Of a stretch of DNA of 43,274 bases, positions 16,218-24,846 are shown one piece after another (position 1 is the stretch's first letter; each line of letters begins with the position of its first letter). The notes beneath the pieces were generated by a model. It was not told the origin of the DNA, did no database searches, and saw only the letters and a list, made by a program, of their open reading frames with translations. The translations under genes and the position numbers were made by a program. The DNA is from Akkermansia sp. (GTDB taxonomy: Bacteria; Verrucomicrobiota; Verrucomicrobiia; Verrucomicrobiales; Akkermansiaceae). The stretch is from contig JAFQEY010000100.1 of assembly GCA_017398765.1 (NCBI GenBank), positions 1-43,274 on the forward strand. Direction: 5' to 3'.

Positions 16218-17006
16218 TCACTCTATCACCGTCCACAGGCGACCGTTAGCCGCGCGGATAAGCCTGATATCCAAATCAAAAGCGCGGCGCAGGTTATCCT
16301 CTGTAAGAACCTCCGTACGCTCCCCGGAGGAGATGATTTCGCCGCGGCGCAGAATCATACCGCACGAGAACTCCGGCAGGATATCCTCAATTCTCTGAGT
16401 AATAAAGATGATGGTGAGCTGCGGGTGGGTAGCCGCCAGTTCAGCAATGGTGTTGAGCAGAAACTCCCGCCCGGCAATATCCAGATAGACACTGGGTTCA
16501 TCCAGTATCATCAGTTCCGGGTCAGTCATGAGAGCGCGAGCCAACAGCACTTTTACCTGCTCACCACTGCTCATGGTGCTGACCTCCCGTTCTGCCAACT
16601 CATCCGCCCGCAGGGAATGCAGCAGGCTGGCTGCGCGGCGTTCTTCCTCAGGTGTCGGGTCTCGAAAAAGACCTATGGTGGCATCCGGCCCGGAGAGAAC
16701 CATCTCCCGCCCGGTCCAGTTACGCTCGCTGTTAAGCCACCGGTGCATAAGCGGGCTCACCCAGGCAATGCGGCGGCGAATCTCCTGTAAATTGACACTG
16801 CCGAACCGGTGCCCCAACACCTCTACCCGTGCACCGAAGAGCGGCCACGCATAGCCCATGAGCATGCGTACCAGCGTGGTTTTTCCCGCGCCGTTGGCTC
16901 CCAGAATAAAGCAGCGTTCCCCACGCTTCACCTGCCAGTTGATGTTTTTAAGAACCTCCCGCCCGGAGAGAAAGACTCGGGCGTTTTCTATGTTAATGAT
17001 ATTCAT
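16218..17006 (-). CDS. ABC transporter-type ATPase, ModF/YlmA-like
   Basis: A 262-residue soluble ATPase. Walker A is GANGAGKT (36-43), the signature is MSSGEQ (145-150), Walker B is LMILDEPS (165-172), and the switch region reads IFITQRIEDI with Gln where most members have His. The ending with TEDNLRRAFDLDIRLIRANG and the loose signature resemble the stand-alone ModF/YlmA group. No membrane partner is encoded nearby, so a transport role is uncertain. The ATG at 17006 follows a C-rich CCCCCCCAT motif by 7 nt. A single gene between ilvC and corA. Confidence 0.82.
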   Translation of the reverse strand: MNIINIENARVFLSGREVLKNINWQVKRGERCFILGANGAGKTTLVRMLMGYAWPLFGARVEVLGHRFGSVNLQEIRRRIAWVSPLMHRWLNSERNWTGREMVLSGPDATIGLFRDPTPEEERRAASLLHSLRADELAEREVSTMSSGEQVKVLLARALMTDPELMILDEPSVYLDIAGREFLLNTIAELAATHPQLTIIFITQRIEDILPEFSCGMILRRGEIISSGERTEVLTEDNLRRAFDLDIRLIRAANGRLWTVIE

Positions 17007-17035
17007 GCTCTATATGGGGGGGAATAGTAAAATGA

Positions 17036-17100
17036 ACCGCAGCCGGAGCTATTGGCTCGGCTGCGGTCGGAAAACCATGCGGCGGCATTGCCACCGCCGC
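17036..17100 (-). terminator. Two hairpins after ilvC
   Basis: First, GCGGCGG (17080-17086) and CCGCCGC (17094-17100) pair, with ATGGTTTTCC after them on the minus strand. Second, ACCGCAGCC plus GAGC (17036-17049) pair with GCTC plus GGCTGCGGT (17055-17067), a 13-bp stem with one bulge, followed by TTCATTTTAC. They separate ilvC from the ABC ATPase gene. Confidence 0.75.
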
Positions 17101-17111
17101 GGGAGAAGCGA

Positions 17112-18092
17112 TTAGTTGCGCTCAAAAAGGGCGCGAATCTTGCTGCCCACGATTTCGACCGGATGCTCGGCCAGAGCAGCGCGCTTAGCCATCAGATTCG
17201 GAGCCCCGGCAGCAGCCTCTGCCAACCAGTCCTGAGCAAACTTGCCGGATTCGATGCGCTTGAGGGATTCTTTCATCTTCTCCTTGACCTCCGGTCCGAG
17301 AATCTGCGGGCCGTTGTAGTACTCACCAAACTCAGCGGTGTTGGAAATGACACCGTTCATGGCCTGAATACCCTTGTTGTAGATGATATCTACGATGAGT
17401 TTGGCCTCATGCACGCATTCAAAGTAGGCCATCTCATGCGGATAACCGGCTTCGATCAGAGTCTCGAAACCATACTTCATGAGGTCAACCAAGCCACCGC
17501 AGAGCACATTCTGCTCACCGAAAAGGTCCTCATACGTCTCCTGCTCCATGGTGCATTCAAGTACACCGCCACGGGTCAGCCCCTCTGCCTTAGCCATGGC
17601 AAGTGCCACATTGCGGGCATTTCCGGTGGGGTTCTGCCAAACGGCGATAAGGCCCGGGCAGCCGAAGCCTTCCTCAAACACGCGGCGAACCTCCGTACCC
17701 GGCCCCTTGGGAGCCACCATGATGACATCCACATCTGCCGGGGGCACAATGGTCTTGAACACGTAGGCAAAGCCGTGAGAGCAGCAAAGAGTCTTACCGG
17801 CACTCAGACCGGGCTTAATCTGCTTTTCAAATACCTCGCCGTGCTTCTCATCAGGCAGGAGGATATGAATAATATCGGCACGAGCAGCGGCATCATCCAC
17901 CGTCAGCACCTCAAACCCGTCCTGAACAGCAGCATCCCAGCTCTTGCCGGGACGCAAACCTATAATGACGTTCACACCGCTGTCGCGCATGCAGAGAGCC
18001 TGAGCGCGACCCTGAGCACCGTAGCCAATCACAGCCACGGTCTTGCCGTTGAGAACGCTCACATCGGCGTCCTTATCGTGCAAAATATCCAT
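17112..18092 (-). CDS. ilvC: Ketol-acid reductoisomerase, class I
   Basis: Second common step of valine, leucine and isoleucine synthesis: isomerises and reduces acetolactate with NAD(P)H and magnesium. The Rossmann motif GYGAQG is at 23-28, and the cofactor loop GLRPGKSW follows, with Arg, Lys and Ser that fit NADP. Then come MVAPKGPG, ECTMEQETYEDLFGEQ (metal-binding Asp and Glu) and FECVHEAKLIVD. At 326 residues it is the short class I form. No other ilv gene is near. A TTTAACCCCAT motif lies 14 nt before the ATG in place of a Shine-Dalgarno. Confidence 0.96.
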   Translation of the reverse strand: MDILHDKDADVSVLNGKTVAVIGYGAQGRAQALCMRDSGVNVIIGLRPGKSWDAAVQDGFEVLTVDDAAARADIIHILLPDEKHGEVFEKQIKPGLSAGKTLCCSHGFAYVFKTIVPPADVDVIMVAPKGPGTEVRRVFEEGFGCPGLIAVWQNPTGNARNVALAMAKAEGLTRGGVLECTMEQETYEDLFGEQNVLCGGLVDLMKYGFETLIEAGYPHEMAYFECVHEAKLIVDIIYNKGIQAMNGVISNTAEFGEYYNGPQILGPEVKEKMKESLKRIESGKFAQDWLAEAAAGAPNLMAKRAALAEHPVEIVGSKIRALFERN

Positions 18093-18157
18093 GATGTTCT
18101 AATGTAATGGGGTTAAATCATCCACCACCCCACACACGGGGATGCGTGTACGGGGCA

Positions 18158-18185
18158 AATTTAGCACTTAGGAGCGATAAATCAA
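18158..18185 (-). promoter_or_regulatory. Probable promoter of ilvC
   Basis: On the minus strand TTGATT (18180-18185), 16 nt, TAAATT (18158-18163). The leader of about 58 nt contains CCCC...ACACG and CGTGT...GGGG arms that can form a hairpin. I see no T-box or leader peptide. Confidence 0.5.
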
Positions 18186-18272
18186 GCAAAAAAACAGGCA
18201 TGCTCTGCAGGATTGGACAAAATGGCAGGATTTTCCTTGCATGACGGCACAAATATGGTACAGTGTGTGGGT

Positions 18273-19055
18273 ATGAAGAGCACTTTTACAAAAAAAGCCA
18301 AAGGATTTACCCTGATTGAGCTGATGGTAGTCATCGCTATTCTGGCAGCTCTGGTGGGCATAGGCGCACCCGCGATTTACAGCCACATGGGGCTGGGCAA
18401 GGATGCCAAATGCCGCGCTCACCTCGAACAGTTAGTGCAAATGGGAACCAAGTATGGTCAGGATCTTGCTCACAGAGCCATGTTGCCCACCAGCGGCATG
18501 GATGACGACGAGGAAACGGAAACTGTCTGTGAGACGGATGGTTGGTGGGTTGCCCTTGCACCCACGCTCGGCAAGGGAACTTATACCATACCGAAAGAAA
18601 AGGGCGGAGATATGAAGGTATCATCCATCTTCCACTGCCCGGCAGACTCCCGCAAGGCAATCGACAACGATTCCCGATTTGTCGCCACAGAGAAAAGCGT
18701 CTCCTATGTTTCCTGGACAGATGGCAGCGAAGACCCGGACAACGTAAACTCCTGTATCCGCACCACTGCCAAGCAGAATCTGGACATGCTCCCCTGGCTC
18801 TCCGACGGCAACCCGGTAAAAGGCAAAAGCGTCACTAATGCCGAAACATTCCGCAAGATGGTCGTTCCCGCTGCAGAGCGCCACAGCGGCTCCGTGATGG
18901 TAGCATACGCCAGCGGCGTGGTCAAAGCTGTTACCATTGACAAATCCAACCCTGAGGCCCAGTTTCGCAAGCTTGCTCCTGAGCTTGCCAACCGCAAGGT
19001 AAAGGCAAGCGACGAGGACGAGGCGGAAGAGGAAGATACTGAGGATGAAGAATAA
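18273..19055 (+). CDS. Type IV prepilin-like (pseudopilin) protein
   Basis: A 261-residue protein with a type III prepilin signal: basic start, then KGFTLIELMVVIAILAAL (cleavage after Gly11, Glu at +5), followed by the long hydrophobic helix. This is processed by prepilin peptidase and assembled into pili or a type II secretion pseudopilus. The body has four Cys and a FHCPAD phrase, as in pseudopilin-like proteins common in Verrucomicrobiota and Planctomycetota. The C-terminus is a strongly acidic tail (DEDEAEEEDTEDEE). The start is the ATG at 18273, because the signal follows it directly. The last 11 bases overlap tilS. No other pilus genes are nearby, so it is likely an orphan minor pilin. 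Confidence 0.85.
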   Translation: MKSTFTKKAKGFTLIELMVVIAILAALVGIGAPAIYSHMGLGKDAKCRAHLEQLVQMGTKYGQDLAHRAMLPTSGMDDDEETETVCETDGWWVALAPTLGKGTYTIPKEKGGDMKVSSIFHCPADSRKAIDNDSRFVATEKSVSYVSWTDGSEDPDNVNSCIRTTAKQNLDMLPWLSDGNPVKGKSVTNAETFRKMVVPAAERHSGSVMVAYASGVVKAVTIDKSNPEAQFRKLAPELANRKVKASDEDEAEEEDTEDEE

Positions 19056-20013
19056 GGCAAGCACCCGCCTGCAGCCGCATCGTGCCTGCGCTCCGTATCT
19101 GAACGGTGCGGTAGTGGTGGGGTTGAGTGGCGGTCGAGATTCTGTGGCCCTGTTGCATGTGCTCCTGCAGCAGGGCTGCTGTGTACACGCCTGCCATGTT
19201 CACCACGGCATCCGCGGCGAAGCTGCCGATACCGATGCCGTTTTCTGCCGGCAGCTCTGCGCACGCCTCAATGTTCCCTTTGAGCTTCACCATGCAGATG
19301 TCCCCACGCTCGCCCGCCTGAACAAAGTCTCATTGGAAACGGCAGCCCGCAACGCCCGCCGCAGCATTCTGGCAGATTGTGCCGCGCGCTGCGGCAGCGC
19401 AGTTGTAGCACTGGCGCACCACGCAAATGACCAGGCAGAAACGGTACTGTTCCGGCTGGCGCGGGGAGCAGCAGGCATGCGGGGCATGCAACCGGTGCAT
19501 GAGGCACAGGGAATCCTCTGGCTGCGCCCCCTGCTGGAATACAGTCGCTCAGAAATCACACGCTATCTGGAAGAACGGGGAGAAACCTGGGTAGAGGATA
19601 CCACCAACAGCGTGGCAGATGTGGCACGCAACCGAATCCGGCTGGAAGTTCTACCGGCTCTCAACCGGGCACTGGAGCGGGATACGGTACCCATCCTGAA
19701 CCGAAGCGCAGCCCAGCAGGCTGATACACTGGAGGCTCTGAGAGAGGCTCTGGAGCAGCTCCCGCTGACTGATCCGCAGGGGAGGCTGTACCTCCCGGCA
19801 CTCCTGCACCGCAGCCCTGCTTTCCGCAGAGCCGTGCTTCAGCACTATCTTTCCCGTGCCGGCATACCCGGGCTGACTCACGCCCACATTGAAGAGGTGG
19901 ATGGGATATTAGCCCCGGAAGCCCCCCGGCACAGCACTAATCTGCCCGCAGGTTTCCGCGCCGTAAGGCGGCAGAAACGCCTGCTGATACTCCCGCCGGA
20001 ATGTGCTGATTGA
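19045..20013 (+). CDS. tilS: tRNA(Ile)-lysidine synthase
   Basis: Modifies C34 of the minor tRNA-Ile to lysidine so that it reads AUA; normally essential. The N-terminal PP-loop ATPase motif is GLSGGRDSVALLHVL (SGGRDS at 28-33). HHGIRGEAADTDAVFC and ALAHHANDQAETVLFRLARG follow. At 322 residues it is the short form, lacking most of the C-terminal domain of E. coli TilS (432). The ATG lies inside the end of the prepilin gene (11-nt overlap), so translation is probably coupled. Confidence 0.93.
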   Translation: MKNKASTRLQPHRACAPYLNGAVVVGLSGGRDSVALLHVLLQQGCCVHACHVHHGIRGEAADTDAVFCRQLCARLNVPFELHHADVPTLARLNKVSLETAARNARRSILADCAARCGSAVVALAHHANDQAETVLFRLARGAAGMRGMQPVHEAQGILWLRPLLEYSRSEITRYLEERGETWVEDTTNSVADVARNRIRLEVLPALNRALERDTVPILNRSAAQQADTLEALREALEQLPLTDPQGRLYLPALLHRSPAFRRAVLQHYLSRAGIPGLTHAHIEEVDGILAPEAPRHSTNLPAGFRAVRRQKRLLILPPECAD

Positions 20014-20055
20014 GCCTATTTGCACCGCCTTCATGCCGCACCATTCTCACCCTGC

Positions 20056-21033
20056 CTACCACGGCGTACACCCGAAAAGAAAACGCATAGCCCGGGGAAA
20101 TAGGCGATTGAGAAAGCCATACAGCCAAGTGAGTACAGCCAATAACAAAACAGGCACCCAGACGTTGCGGGCAAAATTCAACTGAGGATAACAGTAAAAG
20201 ACGGCCAACACTATGGAGTGGGTAATATAACAGAATATCATGCTGCGCCCGGCTTGTGCCATGCTTTCCGCCACACGTGGCAGCCAACGCACCAAACACA
20301 TGGCGATAAGAGAATAGAGGATGCAGTAATCCAATGATTTCACCGGTAAAGAACAAGTATACACCGCCATATCCAACGCAGCCCCCAGCACCGGCAGTGC
20401 GTGAATCTGCACCAGCAGCAGAACACAAGCCACTGTCAACACCACTGAATTCTCCCGAAGCCAACGGCTTAAAGACACCAAATCAACAGCTTGCCGCAAA
20501 GCAAACCCTAGCATGAATACCATCATCCAATCAAACCGCAGCGTGATATGTTGACTGTACTCACAGGTGTAGGCCAATGAAGCCAAAAACGCAACAACAA
20601 GCCAGCAGTGGCGTGGTAGCAATTGCAGGGCCAGCATTCCCGCAGCCAGCAACTGGTAAACGACCAGGCTGCGCAGAAACCAGAGTGGCGGATTATACGC
20701 ACTCTCCCCCCACCCGACAAATCGCGCCCAGCTCCAAACACCCCCCTGTTTGAAAAGCATATACAACCCGGCCGACAAAAGTGACCAGATTACCCACAAC
20801 CAAAGCATACCCAGTGCTCGCGCAGCACACCTGCCCGCCTGATGTGGCACAAAATAGCCAGCAAAAATAAAGAATAGGCATAGAGCTCCGCCCACCAACT
20901 CCTCGTTATACTCCGGGGATTTTCCCGTGTGCAGCCAGATAACGAAGAACATGGCGATGCAGCGCGCCGCATCCACCCATGTTTCCCTGTGGCGCGGCGG
21001 CGCAGTCTCTCTTGTACGCGGCGTCGGAACCAT
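20056..21033 (-). CDS. Membrane acyltransferase, family 3
   Basis: A 325-residue membrane protein with about ten hydrophobic helices. The N-terminal WVDAARCIAMFFVIWLHTG is the family-3 acyltransferase start, with the conserved His in the first helix and the Arg just before it. FFIFAGYF and WFLRSLVVYQ follow in the usual order. Such enzymes acetylate or acylate surface sugars; the substrate cannot be read from sequence. It starts 29 nt after ftsZ ends, in the same direction, and may be co-transcribed with the division genes. Peptidoglycan or envelope glycan modification would fit that position, but this is inference. Confidence 0.85.
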   Translation of the reverse strand: MVPTPRTRETAPPRHRETWVDAARCIAMFFVIWLHTGKSPEYNEELVGGALCLFFIFAGYFVPHQAGRCAARALGMLWLWVIWSLLSAGLYMLFKQGGVWSWARFVGWGESAYNPPLWFLRSLVVYQLLAAGMLALQLLPRHCWLVVAFLASLAYTCEYSQHITLRFDWMMVFMLGFALRQAVDLVSLSRWLRENSVVLTVACVLLLVQIHALPVLGAALDMAVYTCSLPVKSLDYCILYSLIAMCLVRWLPRVAESMAQAGRSMIFCYITHSIVLAVFYCYPQLNFARNVWVPVLLLAVLTWLYGFLNRLFPRAMRFLFGCTPW

Positions 21034-21062
21034 AGCGTTTTATCCCCCTCTGCCATATCCCT

Positions 21063-22838
21063 TTACTCCGGGAACATGTCGCGAAGATCGTTGTAACGCA
21101 GCGCAAAATCCTTTTCCTCATCAGCATCCTCCGGTGCACGCCGCCTGCGAGCTGATTCCGGGCTGAAGTGGCCGGATGACACGGGAAAAACGTGCGGAGC
21201 ATCATCTGAGAAAAGATTACGTACACGCTCATCCATCTCATCCTCAGAATCCTTGGGCAGTGTTCCCTGCACACTCTGTCCGTCCAGGTCAAAAAAGCCC
21301 TGGCTTGCGCTGCCATCAAACAGAGAGGATTCCGCGCGTCCGGACCGGGGGGAAACAAATGCAGAAGCCGGCTCAACGGTGCGCATTTCAGGCGGGGAAA
21401 CAGCCGGGCGCAGCGGTTCCGGGCGCATGATTGGGCGCGGTTCAGGGCGCAGCGGTTCCGGGCGCATGCTCGGGCGCGGTTCAGGGCGCAGCGGCTCCGG
21501 CCGCATGATTGGGCGCGGTTCCGGGCGCGGGGGCTCCGGCCGCATGATCGGGCGCGGCTCCGGGCGCGGGGGCTCCGGCCGCATGATCGGGCGCGGCTCC
21601 GGGCGCGGCTCCGGGCGCGGGGGCTCCGTGCACACGCTCGGACGCGGTTCAGGCGTATAACGCTGTGGCGCGGGGGATACGGGTTCCTCTTCCTCCTCAT
21701 TGGCAAAAATATCCTCTCCGATTTCCGATTCTTCTTCCGGCTCCTCCACTGATTCTTCATCCTCTTCCGGAATTTCTTCCACAGCCGTTTCTACCGGCTT
21801 CTCCTCAGCAGCCGGAATATCGGCCTGCAGCTGCTCAGCCTCAGCTTCTTCTTCTGCGATAGCTGCGCGAAGCTCTCCGTCATCGACAGATGCAATAAGG
21901 CTCACGCGGATTTCCTCTCCCAGGCGCGGCTTGACCGCAGCACCGAAAAATACGTTGACATGCTCATGCCCCAGGCTGCTGCGTATCATCTCCATGACGG
22001 TACGCAGCTCTGAAAGCGACATGTTGTTACCGCCGGCAATATGGACAATGACCGTGTGAGCCAGTGCCAACGCATTGTGGAACGCCACCAGGGGGGATTC
22101 CAGCGCGGCGCGGGCAGCATCTTCTGCGCGGTGGGGGCCATACCCCGTGCCGGAACCGTAGATGCAGCGAGAATCATTATTGCGCAGAGCAGTCACCAAC
22201 TCATCCAGCCCGATATTGATGATACCCGGTGAATTAGCCAGCATGGGGATGGATGCCGTAGCCTGAGACAGCAGAGAATTGGTCTCCTCAAATACGGCCA
22301 TGGCACCGTTTCGGGTGCGGAACAGCTCCTCCATGTAGTCATTCTCAAAACAGAACACCAAATCAGAGACAGAAGATATCTTCTCCAGTGCACGGTCAGC
22401 CTGCTCTCTGCGGCGGTGCCCCTCGAACCCAAAGGGCATTACCAGCACAGACACCAAAAAAACGCCCGCTTTGCTTGCCAGCTCAGCCAGCAAAGGTGCC
22501 ACACCGGAACCCGTTCCGCCACCCAGCCCAACCACCATCACCAATAATCGGGCATTTTCCAGCAGGGCTGCTATATCCTCCCTGCTCTCTTCCATGGCAA
22601 GCCGCCCAACCTCCGGATCCCCGCCGGAACCAAGCCCATGGTTCAACCCGGCTCCCAGCTGGAGAAACTCCACGTTGCCAACCTCACGCCCAAGCCGCTC
22701 GTCCAGCGACATGATACACAGGCGCACATTCTCTGCGCTGGAACCTCGGAAACGCTGCAGAATGTTCGCCCCGGCTCCGCCGAGACCAACGATGACGATT
22801 CCGTCCTCCTTGCGGGAAACTGTCTGGTAGGGAAGCAT
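21063..22838 (-). CDS. ftsZ: Cell division GTPase FtsZ, unusual T7 loop and long linker
   Basis: Forms the division ring. The GTPase core (about 12-320) has GLGGAGAN at the nucleotide site and the tubulin motif GGGTGSG (106-112). The T7 synergy loop reads NIGLDEL (208-214) where E. coli has NVDFADV, so the first catalytic Asp (Asp209 in E. coli) is Gly and the second (Asp212) is Glu. A very long tail follows: an acidic stretch (325-385), then about five copies of a 13-residue unit of the type RPEPRPIMRPEPP (400-478), then a charged end (DLRDMFPE) unlike the usual FtsA/ZipA-binding peptide. Total 591 residues against about 380 in E. coli. It follows ftsA by 27 nt. A TTTAACCCCGT motif lies 15 nt before the ATG. 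Confidence 0.92.
   Translation of the reverse strand: MLPYQTVSRKEDGIVIVGLGGAGANILQRFRGSSAENVRLCIMSLDERLGREVGNVEFLQLGAGLNHGLGSGGDPEVGRLAMEESREDIAALLENARLLVMVVGLGGGTGSGVAPLLAELASKAGVFLVSVLVMPFGFEGHRRREQADRALEKISSVSDLVFCFENDYMEELFRTRNGAMAVFEETNSLLSQATASIPMLANSPGIINIGLDELVTALRNNDSRCIYGSGTGYGPHRAEDAARAALESPLVAFHNALALAHTVIVHIAGGNNMSLSELRTVMEMIRSSLGHEHVNVFFGAAVKPRLGEEIRVSLIASVDDGELRAAIAEEEAEAEQLQADIPAAEEKPVETAVEEIPEEDEESVEEPEEESEIGEDIFANEEEEEPVSPAPQRYTPEPRPSVCTEPPRPEPRPEPRPIMRPEPPRPEPRPIMRPEPPRPEPRPIMRPEPLRPEPRPSMRPEPLRPEPRPIMRPEPLRPAVSPPEMRTVEPASAFVSPRSGRAESSLFDGSASQGFFDLDGQSVQGTLPKDSEDEMDERVRNLFSDDAPHVFPVSSGHFSPESARRRRAPEDADEEKDFALRYNDLRDMFPE
21410..21655 (-). repeat. Tandem 39-bp coding repeat in ftsZ
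   Basis: About five near-identical 39-bp units encode a Pro/Glu/Arg 13-residue repeat in the FtsZ linker. On the plus strand the units begin GGGCGCGG and include GGCTCCGGCCGCATGAT-like stretches. Such repeats change in copy number by slippage, so linker length may vary between strains. Confidence 0.85.
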
Positions 22839-22865
22839 TTCGGTGTATAGTATACGGGGTTAAAC

Positions 22866-24086
22866 TCAACGGCCTATACCCAATGAGCGCAAGAACCGGC
22901 TCCACCAGCTGCGCCCGCCTGCGGCATAAGCATCATCATCATAACGCTGAGCAAAGCGAATAAGACCTATGGCCGTGCAATAGCGCGGGTCTGCCAGGTA
23001 AGAATGATTCTGCCCGGGCTGCATGGGGGCCGGCTGGTGCACCGGCACATTGTAGAAGATATATTTGGTGAGAGCATCCAAACCTCGCATGAGACTGGTA
23101 CCGCCGGAGAGATAAATACTCATACCGTTGCGGGCAAAGACCTCCTGCGGGATACGCTCACGCACGCGCAGCAGGGTGTGCGCCAGGCTGTCACGGATAA
23201 AGCGGTTAAGTTCTCCACGTGGAATGCTTACCTCATGCATGCCCAGTTCATCACGATACTGCGCCAGAGAGCGGTCTTTAACATCGCCGAAGGCGTTACC
23301 CTCCGTGCACTTGAGCACCTCTGCCGCCTTGGCTGCCACACGCTGCTCCGTCAGGCGCACAATATCCTGGTTCACCGTGTTACCACCGCGGGGTATACAA
23401 CCGGAGGCAATCACATCCCCCCCCTTGTAGCAGATAAAATCCGTGGTTCCGCCGCCTATATCTATCAGGAGAGCCCCGGCATCTTTCATCTGGCGGGTGA
23501 GCACCATCTGTGCCGTAGCCAGCGGAGCAAACACCAAATCCTCCACCTCAAGTGGCACATTGCGTACGCACAGCAGGGAATTCTGCAATCTCGTGCGCAC
23601 CCCATGCACGACGTGGCAATTCACGTCCAGTGTGCGCCCGGTCAATCCCTCCGGGTGGCGGGTCGGCTCTCCACCGTCTATGGAATATCCGCCCAGCTCG
23701 CGGTTGAGCACAATACGGTCAGTCGCAATCTCCAGTTTTTCTGCCTTTTCCCGGGCATTGTCCACATGCTCCTCATCAATCACATCCTCATTGTCCGGGA
23801 GACGAAACGAACCGATGTTGTTTTCCCCCTGCATGTGGTCACCGGTGACGGAGAGAAACACGTTGAGAATATCCACGTCTGCATGATCCTGTGCCAGCTG
23901 CCAGGCATCGCTCACACACTGCCGCGCCATTGTCGGGTCAACGATCTCACCTTTTCTGATTCCCGCGCTGGGGACCTCTCCGCAGCCGATGATGGTAGCA
24001 GAGGAATCCGGGCGTATCTCACCCACCACCATGCATGTCTTGGTGGTTCCGATTTCCAGTCCGACTAAAATTTTTGATTTTGCCAT
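22866..24086 (-). CDS. ftsA: Cell division protein FtsA
   Basis: Actin-like ATPase that ties FtsZ to the inner membrane. Phosphate-binding loops: VGLEIGTTKTCMVVGE (8-23) and LLIDIGGGTTDFICY (about 206-220). The adenosine motif is IYLSGGTSLMRGLDAL near residue 330. The C-terminus ends in SWWSRFLRSLGIGR, an amphipathic membrane-binding helix as expected. Length is 406 residues, close to E. coli FtsA (420). It lies between a lipoprotein-like gene and ftsZ with gaps of about 25 nt. ftsQ and ddl, often upstream, are not here. Confidence 0.95.
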   Translation of the reverse strand: MAKSKILVGLEIGTTKTCMVVGEIRPDSSATIIGCGEVPSAGIRKGEIVDPTMARQCVSDAWQLAQDHADVDILNVFLSVTGDHMQGENNIGSFRLPDNEDVIDEEHVDNAREKAEKLEIATDRIVLNRELGGYSIDGGEPTRHPEGLTGRTLDVNCHVVHGVRTRLQNSLLCVRNVPLEVEDLVFAPLATAQMVLTRQMKDAGALLIDIGGGTTDFICYKGGDVIASGCIPRGGNTVNQDIVRLTEQRVAAKAAEVLKCTEGNAFGDVKDRSLAQYRDELGMHEVSIPRGELNRFIRDSLAHTLLRVRERIPQEVFARNGMSIYLSGGTSLMRGLDALTKYIFYNVPVHQPAPMQPGQNHSYLADPRYCTAIGLIRFAQRYDDDAYAAGGRSWWSRFLRSLGIGR

Positions 24087-24109
24087 AGCTTAATGAATAT
24101 AAATAGGTA

Positions 24110-24646
24110 TCAGCGAGGATTCCGGCGTGTCATCGCCTCACACATGGACGGCGAAGGCATGATAGAGGGCATCAGTGTCACATAATCCGTACTATATTGC
24201 TCAGACGGCTTGAAGAGGAACCCGGGTTTCCTGTTCCGGACCTCGTAGGAAATTGCCCGGAACATAGGCAACACCTGGTTGGAGCTGGGGTCATACGCCT
24301 TTTTCCCGGTGAACTCTCCGCGAATGATGTATTCTACGTTAGCATCCGTACCATACACAGCATTGGGAGCCGGCGGCTCCATACCGCGATCCGGAGTTCG
24401 CACAATGCTTTCATCCATCATCACCAGTCGGGTATTGCGCCAACTTTCTCCGGGTCTGCGGAGATAGCCCCAAAAACGGGTATTGGGTATATAGTAACGC
24501 CGACCAATGTAATAATCTCCCCGAGCTTCCGTAGCAATCTCCGCCTCCCGCGCAACAATTGCTCGGCAGTCGTCCTCCAGTGAAATAGTCTGGCACTGAC
24601 TGAGCAGCAGCACCAACGCCGTGGCTGTGAAGATTCGTCTAAGCAT
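24110..24646 (-). CDS. Small lipoprotein-like protein
   Basis: A 178-residue exported protein of unknown function. The N-terminus is a short signal: MLRRIF, a hydrophobic ATALVLLL, then SQC with Cys18. The residue before Cys is Gln where the lipobox prefers Gly or Ala, so lipidation is likely but not certain. The rest has YYIGRRYYIPNTRFWGYLRRPG and YVTLMPSIMPS and no known domain. The ATG at 24646 lies only 9 nt after a -10 box, so the mRNA should be leaderless; the TTG two codons upstream is rejected for that reason. It precedes ftsA by 23 nt and heads the division operon. Confidence 0.7.
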   Translation of the reverse strand: MLRRIFTATALVLLLSQCQTISLEDDCRAIVAREAEIATEARGDYYIGRRYYIPNTRFWGYLRRPGESWRNTRLVMMDESIVRTPDRGMEPPAPNAVYGTDANVEYIIRGEFTGKKAYDPSSNQVLPMFRAISYEVRNRKPGFLFKPSEQYSTDYVTLMPSIMPSPSMCEAMTRRNPR

Positions 24647-24655
24647 GAACAATCT

Positions 24656-24684
24656 TTTCTACCGCATTCCCCCTGCACGGTCAA
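24656..24684 (-). promoter_or_regulatory. Promoter of the lipoprotein-ftsA-ftsZ operon
   Basis: On the minus strand TTGACC (24679-24684), 17 nt, TAGAAA (24656-24661). Only 9 nt separate the -10 from the ATG, so transcription should begin about 3 nt before it. Confidence 0.65.
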
Positions 24685-24846
24685 GCCTATATTCCGCCCG
24701 CATGCGTATGCCGGTCATTTTTCAACGCAGATTCCCGGCGAAAGCCTCGCCGCACCGGTCGCAGAGACGAGCCGGCAGCGAGCGCATTATTCCGGGAGAA
24801 GCGGAGAAAATGAATGAAAAGTAATGATGAACGATGCCCCGACGAA

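Noticed and set aside
17052..18107. A 351-codon plus-strand frame
   Set aside because: Fully antisense to ilvC, whose motifs are unmistakable.
21410..21655. CRISPR-like repeat array
   Set aside because: Units are adjacent, without spacers, and encode the FtsZ linker in frame.
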